From: Lonicera japonica
Lineage: Eukaryota; Streptophyta; Magnoliopsida; Dipsacales; Caprifoliaceae
DNA: 64,000 nt
NCBI GenBank assembly: GCA_021464415.1
Contig: CM038469.1
Coordinates: 31,564,087 to 31,628,086 of the forward strand
Direction: 5' to 3'
Shown: one piece after another, positions 10,213 through 20,471 of the stretch
Position numbering within the stretch: position 1 is the stretch's first letter
Layout of the letters: each line of letters opens with the position of its first letter
Made by a program: the position numbers and the translations under genes
Notes under the pieces: model-generated
The model's input: the letters and a program-made list of their open reading frames with translations, nothing else
The model's database searches: none
What the model was told of the DNA's origin: nothing

Positions 10213-10970
10213 TGTTGTGAACGTGGGAACAATAACCAATTCCCAAATCCACCAATAAACCCGAGAAATCCCTTTCGGGAATTTCCACAAACACTTGGCG
10301 GGCGGAAACCGTCAAGCAATAGGATCGTTGATCAAACCAAGAATCACCAACACAAACTCAAGCAAATATAGATGGAAGATAAATAGCAATGACAATTAAG
10401 AGCAAAATAAAGCAAGAAAGAACACACCGTATTTTGTGGAACCCTTTGGGTCTTCCACCAAGAGGGAGCAACTTTTATTGATAACCAAGAACTTACAAGA
10501 ATTCTCTCACAATAAACCTAACTCTAGATCAATGGAACAAACCTCCAAAGATCACCTCTCACCTTAGCTAAACCCTAGCTAAGCACAAGTCTTTCTCTCT
10601 TTCACTCTCACAAAGCAACTCTCTTGCAAGTCTCTCTAAAATAGAAATAAGCCTTTCTATTTATACCAAGTGAAAAAACAAGACAATTTCCTTTTACCCG
10701 CCCAGGTGCAAAACACGTTTTGCACCCATTCTCGAGTACACTGACTTGGTGCAAAACACTTTTTGCACCTCCGCCGCCCAGGTGCAAAACACATTTTGCA
10801 CCCATTCTCGAGTACACTGACTTGGTGCAAAACACTTTTTGCACCTCCGCCGAGTATTCTGTTTTGGTGCAAAAACTGATTTGCACCCAATCCGCATGCA
10901 CTGTTTTGGTGCAAAAAATGTTTTGCACCATACCTGCTTGCTTGGCATTGATTACAAGCCAAACACAACA
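10213..10970 (-). repeat. 3' LTR of the Tork-like Copia element
   Basis: Minus-strand ends are TGTTGTGTTTGGC and CACGTTCACAACA. U3 holds six short palindromes (10705-10929) upstream of a TATAAATAG box at 10657-10665. As the element reads leftwards, this copy would supply the polyadenylation region. Confidence 0.95.
10705..10929 (-). promoter_or_regulatory. Six tandem palindromes in U3 (3' LTR copy)
   Basis: Near-perfect 22-bp palindromes of the form GGTGCAAAA-N4-TTTTGCACC (the N4 varies) lie at 10705, 10748, 10781, 10824, 10866 and 10908. They are spaced 33-43 bp apart, about 40-270 bp upstream of the TATA box in the direction of transcription. Tandem U3 motifs act as enhancers in the related Tnt1; the same role here is inferred. 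Confidence 0.8.
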
Positions 10971-11083
10971 ATCTCCACCTTGGCGAGTAATCCCAAGCCA
11001 ACCTCGATTGCTTCACCTCGGGATAAGAACCGTGCATCCCCTTAGAGATTATCCCGACACCTCCAAGGTCATACCCTCCTCCT

Positions 11084-11957
11084 TCAACATGAAGTGAGAT
11101 TAAGAAGCTTTAGGCAATGCCTAAACTTCTCCGCGGTTACCGGTTTTGTGAGCATATCGGCCGCATTCTCATCCGTATTCACCTTTTCTAGGACGACTTC
11201 CCCGGAATTAACCCAATCCCGAACTCGGTGATACCGTACATCAATGTGCTTCGTACGAGCATGATACACTTGATTCTTAGCTAAGAAAAGTGCACTTTGA
11301 CTATCACACCGTAGCAAAATACTCTCATGCTTCAAGCACAACTCGCTCACTAAGCCTTTCAACCATACCGCCTCCTTCGACGCCTCCGTGAGTGCCATGT
11401 ACTCTGCCTCTGTCGTAGACAAAGCACTTGTTGCTTGTAACATAGATCTCCACGAAACCGGCCCACTTGCCAAAGTGAACACATAACCCGTGGTTGACCT
11501 TCTTTTATCAAGGTCCCCCGCATAATCGGAGTCTACGAATCCCGCAACAATATCAGCCCCATCTTTTCGCTCAAACACTATACCCAAGGACTTGGTACCC
11601 TGTAGATATCGAAGAACCCATTTAACCGCATTCCAATGCTCTTTACCCGGATTCAACATATACCTACTAACCATTCCAACCGCGTGAGCTAGATCCGGCC
11701 TTGTACACACCATGGCATACATAAGACAACCAACCGCGCAAGCATACGGTGTTGTCGACATCTCGGCACACTCATCTAGAGAGGAAGGACATTGCTTTGC
11801 GGACAAAGCAAAATGAGGAGCTAACGGAGTAGAAACCGGTTTCGCACTCGACATATTGAATTTCTCAATGACATGAGAAATATATTTCTTTTGCGAAAGC
11901 CACAACTTGCCAACCTTTCTATCTCTCCGAATCTCCATACCAAGGATCTTTTGTGCG
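11084..11957 (-). CDS. Copia polyprotein, 3' part: end of RT and RNase H (after frameshift)
   Basis: This frame continues the polyprotein one base out of register. It covers the last segment of reverse transcriptase (KLWLSQKKYISHVIEKFNM, with PYACAVGCLMYAMVCTRPDL further on) and the Copia RNase H domain with FVDSDYAGDLDKRRSTTGY, TTEAEYMALTEA, LRCDSQSAL and ARTKHIDVRYH. The acidic residues expected for RNase H (D in DSDYAG, E in EAEYMA, D in CDSQSA) are present. It ends just upstream of the 3' LTR. With no start codon of its own in the right place, it would be made only by frameshifting or from an intact relative. Confidence 0.9.
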
Positions 11958-14900
11958 GCCCAAGATCCTTCATGTCAAATTCCCGGCCCAATTGCACCTT
12001 GAGCTCCTTCACCTTTGACATATCTCGACACGCTATAAGCATATCATCCACATAAAGCATCAACAAGATAAATGAGCCATCATCAAAGTTCCGAACATAG
12101 GCACAATGATCACCATCACACCGACGATAACCAATCCGCAACATAAATGAATCAAACCGTAGGTACCATTGCCTTGGCGACTGCTTTAGTCCATACAATG
12201 ACTTCTTGAGCCGACAAACAAATTTTTCCTTACCTACTTCCTTGAACCCTTCAGGTTGCGCCATGTAAATTGTCTCCTTCAAATCACCATGAAGAAAAGC
12301 CGTTTTTACATCCATTTGCTCAAGCTCCAAATCAAATTGAGCTACCATAGCAAGCAAAACCCGTATCGAAGTGTGTCTCACAACCGGGGAAAAAATCTCA
12401 TCATAATCAACCCCTTCCTTTTGAGCAAACCCCTTCGCTACTAACCGTGCCTTGAATTTCGGTGCTTCATCTTTGTTGATTGCTTCTTTCTTCCTAAATA
12501 CCCATTTGGAACCGATAATACTCCGGTCCTTAGGCCTAGGAACCAAATCCCAAACGGAATTTACTCGTAAAGCCTCCATCTCCTCTACCATAGCACCCAT
12601 CCAACTATCCTTGTCTTCGACACTAATGGCTTCCTTATAACTAGTTGGATCACCCTCACTTGTAATAAGGGCATAGTTGACCTCGTCTTCCCAACCAAAC
12701 CTTGAGGGTGGTTTGATTTCCCGTCGTGGTCTATCTCGTGCTATCGATGGTTCCGGCTCCACCTCACCCGGTCTTTCCTCGGATTCCTCTTCCTCTAGCT
12801 CCACCTCAACCGCGTCGTCATTCGGTTGAATTTCATGAGAATCATCTCTACTACCGCTTGAAGATGCTCCACCACTTCCGGTAACCGACGGACTTGGAAC
12901 TAGAATTGGAATCTTGACCGTATTAACCCCACCGTTATCATTGATCTCTTGGTATTCCCGTTCCTTAAGCATAGCCCCCTCATCAAATGTCACATCCCGG
13001 CTAAACAAAAGCTTTCTCGCTATCGGATCCCAAAGCTTGAACCCTTTCACCTCTCCCCCAAAACCGAGAAAGATACACCGGTGAGCCTTCGGGTCATTCT
13101 TTGATCTCTCGTCGCTAGGAATATGAGCATATACCGGGCACCCGAACACTCTTAACTTAGAGTAGTCCACTTCTCGCCCCGACCATACTTCTTCCGGACA
13201 TTTTAAACCAAGATTCACATTCGGTGACCTATTGACCAAGTATACGGCATGATCAACACAAGCCGCCCAAAATGTTTTCGGCAAACCCGCATGAATCCTC
13301 ATACTTCTCGCCCTATCCATAATGGTACGGTTCATTCTCTCCGCAACTCCATTTTGTTGTGGAGTTTTCTTCACGGTAAAGTGCCTTTTGATGCCGGCAT
13401 TCTTGCAAAACTTCACGAATTCTCCATCCTTATACTCCCCTCCGTTGTCACTTCTCAAATACTTTACTTTCCGACCCGTTTGATTTTCCACCATAGCCTT
13501 CCACTCCTTGAATTTTCCGAAAACCTCGGATTTTTCCCTCAAGTAGTAGACCCAAACTCGACGTGAAAAATCATCAACAAAAGTCATAAAATATTTGAAA
13601 CCGCCCAAAGAAACTACCTCTAAAGGGCCACACACATCGGAGTGAATATAATCAAGCATACCTCGGCTTTTGTGTTCCGCGGTATCAAATCGAACTCTAG
13701 TTTGCTTGCCCATCACACAATACTTGCAGAAATCGAGCTTGCACCCATGGACCCCCTTCAACAATTTCCGTCGATGAAGCTCCTCCATGCCCCGTTGGCT
13801 CATGTGGCCAAGCCTCATGTGCCATAATAAAAGCTCATCCCTTTCCGCTTCCGTGGAAACCGCTGCTCCACCAACTACCGTGGTTCCTTTCAACCTATAA
13901 AGGTTGTTCGATGACTTTGTGCCGCGCAAAATCACCATTGATCCCTTCTTCACCTTCATAGCCCCGTCTTCGGCATGAATCACACACCCTTTTGAGTCGA
14001 GCGTGCCTAAGGAGATCAAATTTTTCTTGAGAGCGGGTACGTGTCTAACATCACTTAGCGTGCGGGTCACGCCATCCCACATCTTTATTTTCACCGTGCC
14101 AATACCAACAACTTTGCATGTAGCATCGTTGCCCATGAAGATTTCTCCTCCATTGCATTCCGTGTAGTCAACGAACCAATTACGATTCGGGCACATGTGA
14201 TAGGAGCATCCGGAATCAAGAATCCACCCATTACTTTGATCCGCTAAAAAACAAGTAAGAACATCGGTGTTAACCTCTTGGTCCACCTCTTGGGTCGCAA
14301 CTCCCGCAACCTCCCTTGGCGCGTCCGCCCTCTTACCTTTTAGCTCCGGGCAATTCTTCTTGATGTGGCCTACCTTGTGACACTTAAAACACTCCCAATT
14401 ACTTCGATCTCGTGATTGAGACCGACCCGTGCCTCTATTCTTGGCACCCCGTGACCTTGACCGCCCACTTCGTTCACCACCACCACTCTTGGCAACCAAG
14501 CCCTCACTTGATGAAGAACTTGCCCCGTTACCTCCCTTTTTCATGGCCACGTGCGATTGGAGGTCCTTGACAACCTCATTAAACTTGAGCGTTGTCTTGC
14601 CAAATATCAATGTGGTAACAAAGTGATCATAGGAGTCCGGCAATGAAGCAAGCAACAATAAGGCGCGGTCCTCCTCATCAAATACAACATCAATTCTCTC
14701 AAGGTCATGCACTATTGCCTTGAAGACATTGATGTGCTTGTTCAAATCTTGCCCCTCCTTCATTTCCAACTTGAAAAGTTGCTTCTTGAGGTTCAACTTG
14801 TTGGACATAGACTTCCCTATGTACATCTCCTCCATCCTAGTCCACATATCCTTTGCATTCTTCTCCGACATCAAGTTTCTCAACACTTCGTCGGTCACAT

Positions 14901-15162
14901 GCATCTCTATAGCGGACATAGCTTTCTTATCAATCTCATTCCATTGGTCTTCGGACATATCTTGCGGCTTTTTCTCAAGTCCAAGCAATGCAACTTGCAA
15001 ATTCGATTGGACGAGTACCCCCCGCATCCGCCTTTGCCAAATACCGAAATTGATAACCTCGTCATAAGGCTTTATCTTAACCTCCATAGTGCTCCCAACA
15101 CCTACAATGGTAGAAGAACTAGCTTGTGTTGCAACAACTCCGGTTTGAGTCCCTTCGGCCAT
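11958..15162 (-). CDS. Copia polyprotein, 5' part: gag, protease, integrase, most of RT
   Basis: The frame starts 76 bp inside the element from the primer site. Domains by residue: gag UBN2 region about 25-215; CCHC zinc knuckle CFKCHKVGHIKKNC about 258-271; aspartic protease DSG at 316-318; gag-pre-integrase about 447-490; integrase with D509, D572 and E608, an exact D,D-35-E; RT from about 860, with YVDD at 1037-1040. At about residue 1069 (11958-11961) one base is missing relative to the downstream frame, so the product would end in about 45 unrelated residues. Everything else looks intact. The encoded enzymes would copy the RNA into cDNA and integrate it. Given the apparently identical LTRs, the shift is either very recent or a base-calling error. 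Confidence 0.93.
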
Positions 15163-15236
15163 TTATCGAACACTTGGCGCACAAACCTTGCACCCAATAG
15201 CCAAACCTTGATACCAAACACTAGGCACCAACCAAA

Positions 15237-15249
15237 TCCTCTGATACCA
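15237..15249 (-). other. Primer binding site of the Tork-like element
   Basis: The minus strand reads TGGTATCAGAG two bases after the 5' LTR end, complementary to the 3' end of initiator methionine tRNA, the usual Copia primer. Confidence 0.9.
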
Positions 15250-15251
15250 CT

Positions 15252-16009
15252 TGTTGTGAACGTGGGAACAATAACCAATTCCCAAATCCACCAATAAACC
15301 CGAGAAATCCCTTTCGGGAATTTCCACAAACACTTGGCGGGCGGAAACCGTCAAGCAATAGGATCGTTGATCAAACCAAGAATCACCAACACAAACTCAA
15401 GCAAATATAGATGGAAGATAAATAGCAATGACAATTAAGAGCAAAATAAAGCAAGAAAGAACACACCGTATTTTGTGGAACCCTTTGGGTCTTCCACCAA
15501 GAGGGAGCAACTTTTATTGATAACCAAGAACTTACAAGAATTCTCTCACAATAAACCTAACTCTAGATCAATGGAACAAACCTCCAAAGATCACCTCTCA
15601 CCTTAGCTAAACCCTAGCTAAGCACAAGTCTTTCTCTCTTTCACTCTCACAAAGCAACTCTCTTGCAAGTCTCTCTAAAATAGAAATAAGCCTTTCTATT
15701 TATACCAAGTGAAAAAACAAGACAATTTCCTTTTACCCGCCCAGGTGCAAAACACGTTTTGCACCCATTCTCGAGTACACTGACTTGGTGCAAAACACTT
15801 TTTGCACCTCCGCCGCCCAGGTGCAAAACACATTTTGCACCCATTCTCGAGTACACTGACTTGGTGCAAAACACTTTTTGCACCTCCGCCGAGTATTCTG
15901 TTTTGGTGCAAAAACTGATTTGCACCCAATCCGCATGCACTGTTTTGGTGCAAAAAATGTTTTGCACCATACCTGCTTGCTTGGCATTGATTACAAGCCA
16001 AACACAACA
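15252..16009 (-). repeat. 5' LTR of the Tork-like Copia element
   Basis: This 758-bp copy has the same length as the 3' LTR and shows no difference by eye. The TATAAATAG box at 15696-15704 (minus) drives the element. The six U3 palindromes are at 15744-15968. Confidence 0.95.
15744..15968 (-). promoter_or_regulatory. Six tandem palindromes in U3 (5' LTR, promoter copy)
   Basis: Same array as 10705-10929, here in the LTR that would act as promoter. The inverted halves GGTGCAAAA and TTTTGCACC suggest sites for a dimeric DNA-binding protein. Spurious frames with repeated Cys-Phe-Ala-Pro peptides come from this array. Confidence 0.8.
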
Positions 16010-16014
16010 ATAGC

Positions 16015-18555
16015 ATGCATGTATATTAATTCTATTATTTGGGAGTAGGAAGCTTAATGAGAAGAGAATAGTAGACAATGGAAGTTGGTTTTAATGAAAA
16101 CTCTAAATAAAAAAAAGAGGAAAAAAAAAGAGGAGAAAGTTAGGATTTTTGAATTGACCTTTATGCATACAAAATTATGTAATATATCTCCAAACACGAG
16201 TGTTTCTCTTCTTTTCTAGTCAGCTAGTAAACAAGAATGAAACTAAGGTCTTGGAATTGGGCATGAAGAAACTAAAAGAATCTTCGAACTAATTAACTAT
16301 TCCAATTCCAAGCCCTGATCAAAACCCTCAATAAGGAATATAGATACATACAGCACATAGCTTCTTAGTGCTCTTGACAGCAGCCTTCTTAGTCCACAAA
16401 CATGCCAAAAAAACAGTCAAAACTGGCCATCAGTTTTGTGTGTATATGTATACAGACTCAACAACACACGTAATGTCCAAAAAAAAATAAAAAATAACAC
16501 ACGTGAATACCATTAGATGAAGGCGCTATTACCGAGGAAACAAAAATGATCCCTTTTTTTCACGGACGTAACATTGAATCATCAACCTAGACTCGTCAAA
16601 TTGCTTTATACGCGCGGAGGATGAAAATTGATAGCAATTAAATTGGAGGATAAAAACCAACTGTAATTTACTTCCTAGCTATATATAAAAATAAATAAAC
16701 CAACTTTAACTCAAGATGAATAAAAATTCTTTCCAGACAAATGATGACACAACGGCGAACTGAGATAATGAAATGTAAATTAAGATTCTAGGAAAATGAA
16801 AAATAAAGATATTATGTTATGCTAGAAAAGTTTGTTAATATAATGTGTACGTTCATAATTTAAACTTCTAACATATATTTAATTAAATGAACATTTGCTT
16901 GGTTCGTTTCTAGAATTTTTATCGAGATACTAAATTCATATGCATTCAAGGAACTAATTAACATTTGGTTGGAGCTTGATAGAAAAATCGAGGAATCCTT
17001 TGAATAAGCATTCCCTGTATCTATTCGATGGAGAAAAAGTTAGAGGATTATCCTCTCTTATATATTTTTTTATTTTGACAGAATTATTCCTTAATTATTT
17101 TAATAAATAATCAAATAATTCACTTTTGGATTATAATGAGAAAATATTTAATAATAACAAGTTGGCCTCAAAATGAGCATGAAGAACTCCAGTCATAACA
17201 AATTTTGGTAATTAAGGAACAAAAAATGTACGTGTTTTTCTAGATTTCAAAATTCAAATTTATTACCTAAAAACCAAATTAAATGAGCTAACAAGAAATT
17301 TTTGAGAACTTCAAAAAGAATTTTGAAACTACATATATTCAATTATTTGTAAGAGTAAAATGTGTATGATGAAGACTTAGGACAATGGCAGTCTCGTAGG
17401 TTAGTCACGTGAGTCCCTCTGGCTGTGAGAGGGACAATTTACCAGGCACCAAGAATAATTTAAACTGATTTTTCAATAATGAAATACATCAAAAGCAAGT
17501 GCAGGGTTTAAACTGATTTTTCAAGTTTTAACAAATGAACTGGTTATTAACACTATAACAAAAATAATTTACCATTTGATGATAAAAATTATTGATACTT
17601 TATTGCGGATTGCCTATACATTTAAAGTACAAGAATATTTTTATGGGATGGGTATAATTACTTATAGAATTAAGCTTAATTTTTCATAAAAAAAAATATG
17701 TTTGTACATTCATCTCCACAAGCCTATTGAGCATATTCACATCAAACCTAAACTGAACAATGATTTGATAACTAAATGCCCACCAATAAAAGAGTTCTTC
17801 AAGCTATATTCCTCTATTTTTCTACTTTCTACTTCTGCCTACTTCCTCATATAAATACCCATTGAAACAAAGTAGTGATGGTATTCAACAGGTGTTTAAG
17901 CAATATTTTTTCACTCTAATTAAAATCTCTCTTACCTTACCGATTATTGATTGATGTCAGAGCCAACAAACACAACAGCTTTAGATTACTCTTTTAGTTG
18001 CAGGTGATTTTTCGTCTACCTTCTCAGCGCTCCAGCTGCATTCAAAAGAGTAAAATTAATTTCTATAACAATAACGACTAATTTCTCAAATGTGAAAGAA
18101 AATTAAAAGTAAAAGTAAATTTAGGGTCCAAAAATCCCTCTTTCTCTAACTTCTTTGTGTGAACCAATAATAGATCTAGGTTTCACAATCCCTCTTTTTC
18201 TAATTTCTCAGAAAACTAAATCAAACCATATCTATTATGTACCTTTTTCGATTTATGCACGAGGTGGAATGATAGCTGTGAGAATGAGATGAGATGGTGC
18301 CGTGTTCAGATTTGATTGAGAATGATGATTGTGAGATTGATAGAGTGAGAGTGATGGAGTGAGAATCGATGGAGTGAGAATCGTTTCTGAGGGAGGATGG
18401 GCATGTGACGGAGGAGAATCGTTTCTGAGGGTAGGAGTGTGACTGAGAAAGTGAGGTTAAGTCATCTAGGGTTTAAGATGGTGTATTTGTATACAAAATA
18501 AAACTGCGTCGTTTCACATAAAATTTATGACTGCTTCCCATGGTCATAAACATGA
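16015..18555. other. CACTA internal DNA, right: no gene recognised
   Basis: AT-rich DNA with no frame of gene size. A plus-strand TATA-like CATATAAATACCC at about 17846 and a weak minus-strand open stretch at about 16340-16420 were seen, but neither leads to a recognisable protein. No transposase motif was found. Confidence 0.45.
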
Positions 18556-18559
18556 AAAA

Positions 18560-18745
18560 ATAATAACACTAAATATATGACGGTCGAAGACAGTCACAAG
18601 GACCCAAAAAAATTGTGACTGCCATCTGCAATCACAAATTGCCAAAATGATAACAGTTTTACCTTTGTGACTGCTAATTGCAGTCATAAACTTGTGACTG
18701 CCATTGGCAGTCACAAATATAGCGAGATGGTCAGTCACAAATCTG
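18560..18745. repeat. CACTA right subterminal repeats
   Basis: About eight copies of the GTGACTGCCA / GGCAGTCACAA motif in both orientations occur just inside the right terminus, mirroring the larger left-hand array. Confidence 0.82.
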
Positions 18746-19553
18746 CCAATTTGGTGTAGTGATATAGCCGTTTGTGAGGTTTGGCAGAAGTTTAGTACCA
18801 AAAATGGTAAAAAATCAGAAATCCAACGGCTATATTCTGGGCCATCAGTCGACTGAGCAAAGCTCCTTAGTCGACTGAGTGAGCCTTAGTCGATTGAGTA
18901 AAGCTCCTTAGTCGACTGATGGACCTGACTATCCAACAGGCCAAAAGGCCAAAAATCCCAATTTTTGCACTTTTGCATTTAAGCTCCGAAATCAATTCTA
19001 ATGCTTTGGGGACCTTAAAAATAAGTTTCTAAGACACCTATTTACGGGAAAACTAAAAATATGATCATTTGAATTTAATATGAATTTATTTCAAAATCGA
19101 TTTTTGTAAGAATGATATTTTGAAAGAAATTTTGATTCAAACTGATTTTGATCAATCTAAGAATGATATTTCAATATGTATGAGCTATATAAATAATCAA
19201 ATAAGAAACTTTACATAATACCTAAGCACTCACTCAATTATAGAATTAACGAGTCTTTGAATGCTTCGATTTGTTTCTTCAATTTGATTCTTCCTTGAAG
19301 CTTTTGCATATGATCCTTGATCTTGATCTTCATGGATTTGCATTGATGAGATTGATGTTCTTGCTAGTCCAATGCTTCGTTGACTTGATCGGATATAGAT
19401 TGAATGATTCTTGTCATGCTTCCTTTGAGCAATAATGCTATTCTTGATATTCCATATAAATGAACTATGAACTTATATCAAGAAACAAGTTAAATTACAC
19501 ATGATTGATTTATTGTTATTATCAAAATAAGATTAAGACCTTCAAGGTCAACA

Positions 19554-20471
19554 CCCCAAACTAGGGATTGAGACCCAGGGTCGCATTTACGGACTCTCAC
19601 AACTCTGTTTTACTGCAAAAGCACTTTTGTAGTAAAACAATTTATGGCCTTTTTTTTGTTATTTTGTATTGCTTAAAGCCCAAGTATTATGGATAATTAT
19701 AGGCTTATTTTAGAGTGTTTATTAATTTCTTTATTGCATTAGCAATATTGTAGGAGTTATTCTTTTCCTTTTCTAAGCAAGATTAGTTCCCTTATTGAAT
19801 TAGGATTATAAGGTTTTGTTTTCTCTTATTTAAAGGAGATTGTCAAATATTATTAAAGTAATCCTGATATGCTATTATTGAGTGTTTTAACACCTCTGAG
19901 TTCTTATTCAAACTTGTTAAATAATTTAAATTGATTAAATTTAATTGTTCTTGACTTATCAATTAATTCTTCAACAATTAATTATGACGTCTTCACTATA
20001 CTAAGGTTCAATTCTTGTTTCAAGGGCTGGGTTAAGGTTTTCACCATCCATTTTTCGACAAAATTCCAAAATTCTTGCTATGTTCATAGTCTAAGGGTTG
20101 AGGATCCATCAAACTGGTAAAGAAAACGATTCGAGATCGCATCATTTCTCATTATGGGTCAATCCAGCGCATAGTGGGACTTTTGCTTTTATGTTCCCTC
20201 GAGGACAACACTTTAAAAGAAAAAATAGAAAAACAAATCAATCGACAAATCAATAAAGATCATTGTTTTTATAACTTATTGGCGGGTGTAAATTATTTTA
20301 TCAATTGATGATAAATAATAGTGCAGACTTCAAACACGTACAAGACATAAATTTTGAAAAGGAAAAAAAAGGGAAAGAAACATTCAAGGCATTACAATTA
20401 CAATTTAGACATAATTAAATACTTAAAATCCCCAAATTATTTATTCTTAGAAATGAAAAGGAGATACCATC
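19554..20471. other. 3' flank of BBE-like gene 1, shared with unit B
   Basis: No gene. The sequence matches 35731-35879 joined to 43061-43861 (the SIRE-like insert removed). The duplication therefore extends continuously from the Gypsy-type LTR through the gene. This flank holds the 3' untranslated and termination region of the minus-strand gene. Confidence 0.7.

Larger units (their letters stand above)
10213..16009 (-). mobile_element. Full-length Copia (Tork/TNT1-like) retrotransposon
   Basis: The element is 5,797 bp with two 758-bp LTRs (10213-10970 and 15252-16009) that I cannot tell apart by eye. The target repeat is ATAGC (10208-10212 and 16010-16014). It has a TGGTATCAGAG primer binding site (initiator Met tRNA) and a purine-rich AAGGTGGAGATTG tract beside the 3' LTR. 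It lies inside the CACTA element, transcribed leftwards. The gag-protease-integrase-RT-RNase H order is the Copia order, and the DSGCSYHMCPN protease motif fits the Tork/TNT1 lineage. A single one-base frameshift is the only lesion seen. Apparently identical LTRs imply very recent insertion. Confidence 0.95.
8324..18761. mobile_element. CACTA (En/Spm-like) transposon, non-autonomous
   Basis: The termini are CACTACACCAAAATGGCGGA on the left and, inverted on the right, TTTGGTGTAGTG. The terminal inverted repeat is about 25 bp with few mismatches. The flanks (TAA left, ATA right) give only an imperfect 3-bp target duplication. Both ends carry dense subterminal repeats. Without the nested Copia element it is about 4.6 kb. 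I find no TnpA or TnpD transposase, so it is probably non-autonomous. It contains at least one host-gene exon (9337-9459), as in Pack-CACTA elements. Confidence 0.82.
7582..19553 (-). mobile_element. SIRE-like Copia solo LTR split by a CACTA element
   Basis: The two halves (7582-8323 and 18762-19553, together about 1,534 bp) align with the LTRs of the SIRE-like element at 35880-43060 and with the solo LTR at 58668-60197 (1,530 bp). The flanking repeat CCCCA is at 7577-7581 and 19554-19558. On the minus strand the LTR would start TGTTGACCTTGAAGG. A G run (about 7605-7617) stands where the other copies have five or six. No internal domain survives, so it is a solo LTR in which the CACTA element later landed. 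Confidence 0.82.

Noticed and set aside
10705..10929. CRISPR-like array of regularly spaced palindromic repeats
   Set aside because: Spacers are themselves repeated, the array lies in the U3 of a plant retrotransposon and is copied in the other LTR, and there are no cas genes.
8324..18761. Autonomous CACTA element
   Set aside because: No TnpA or TnpD domain could be seen in either internal stretch, and its length without the nested Copia is short for an autonomous copy.
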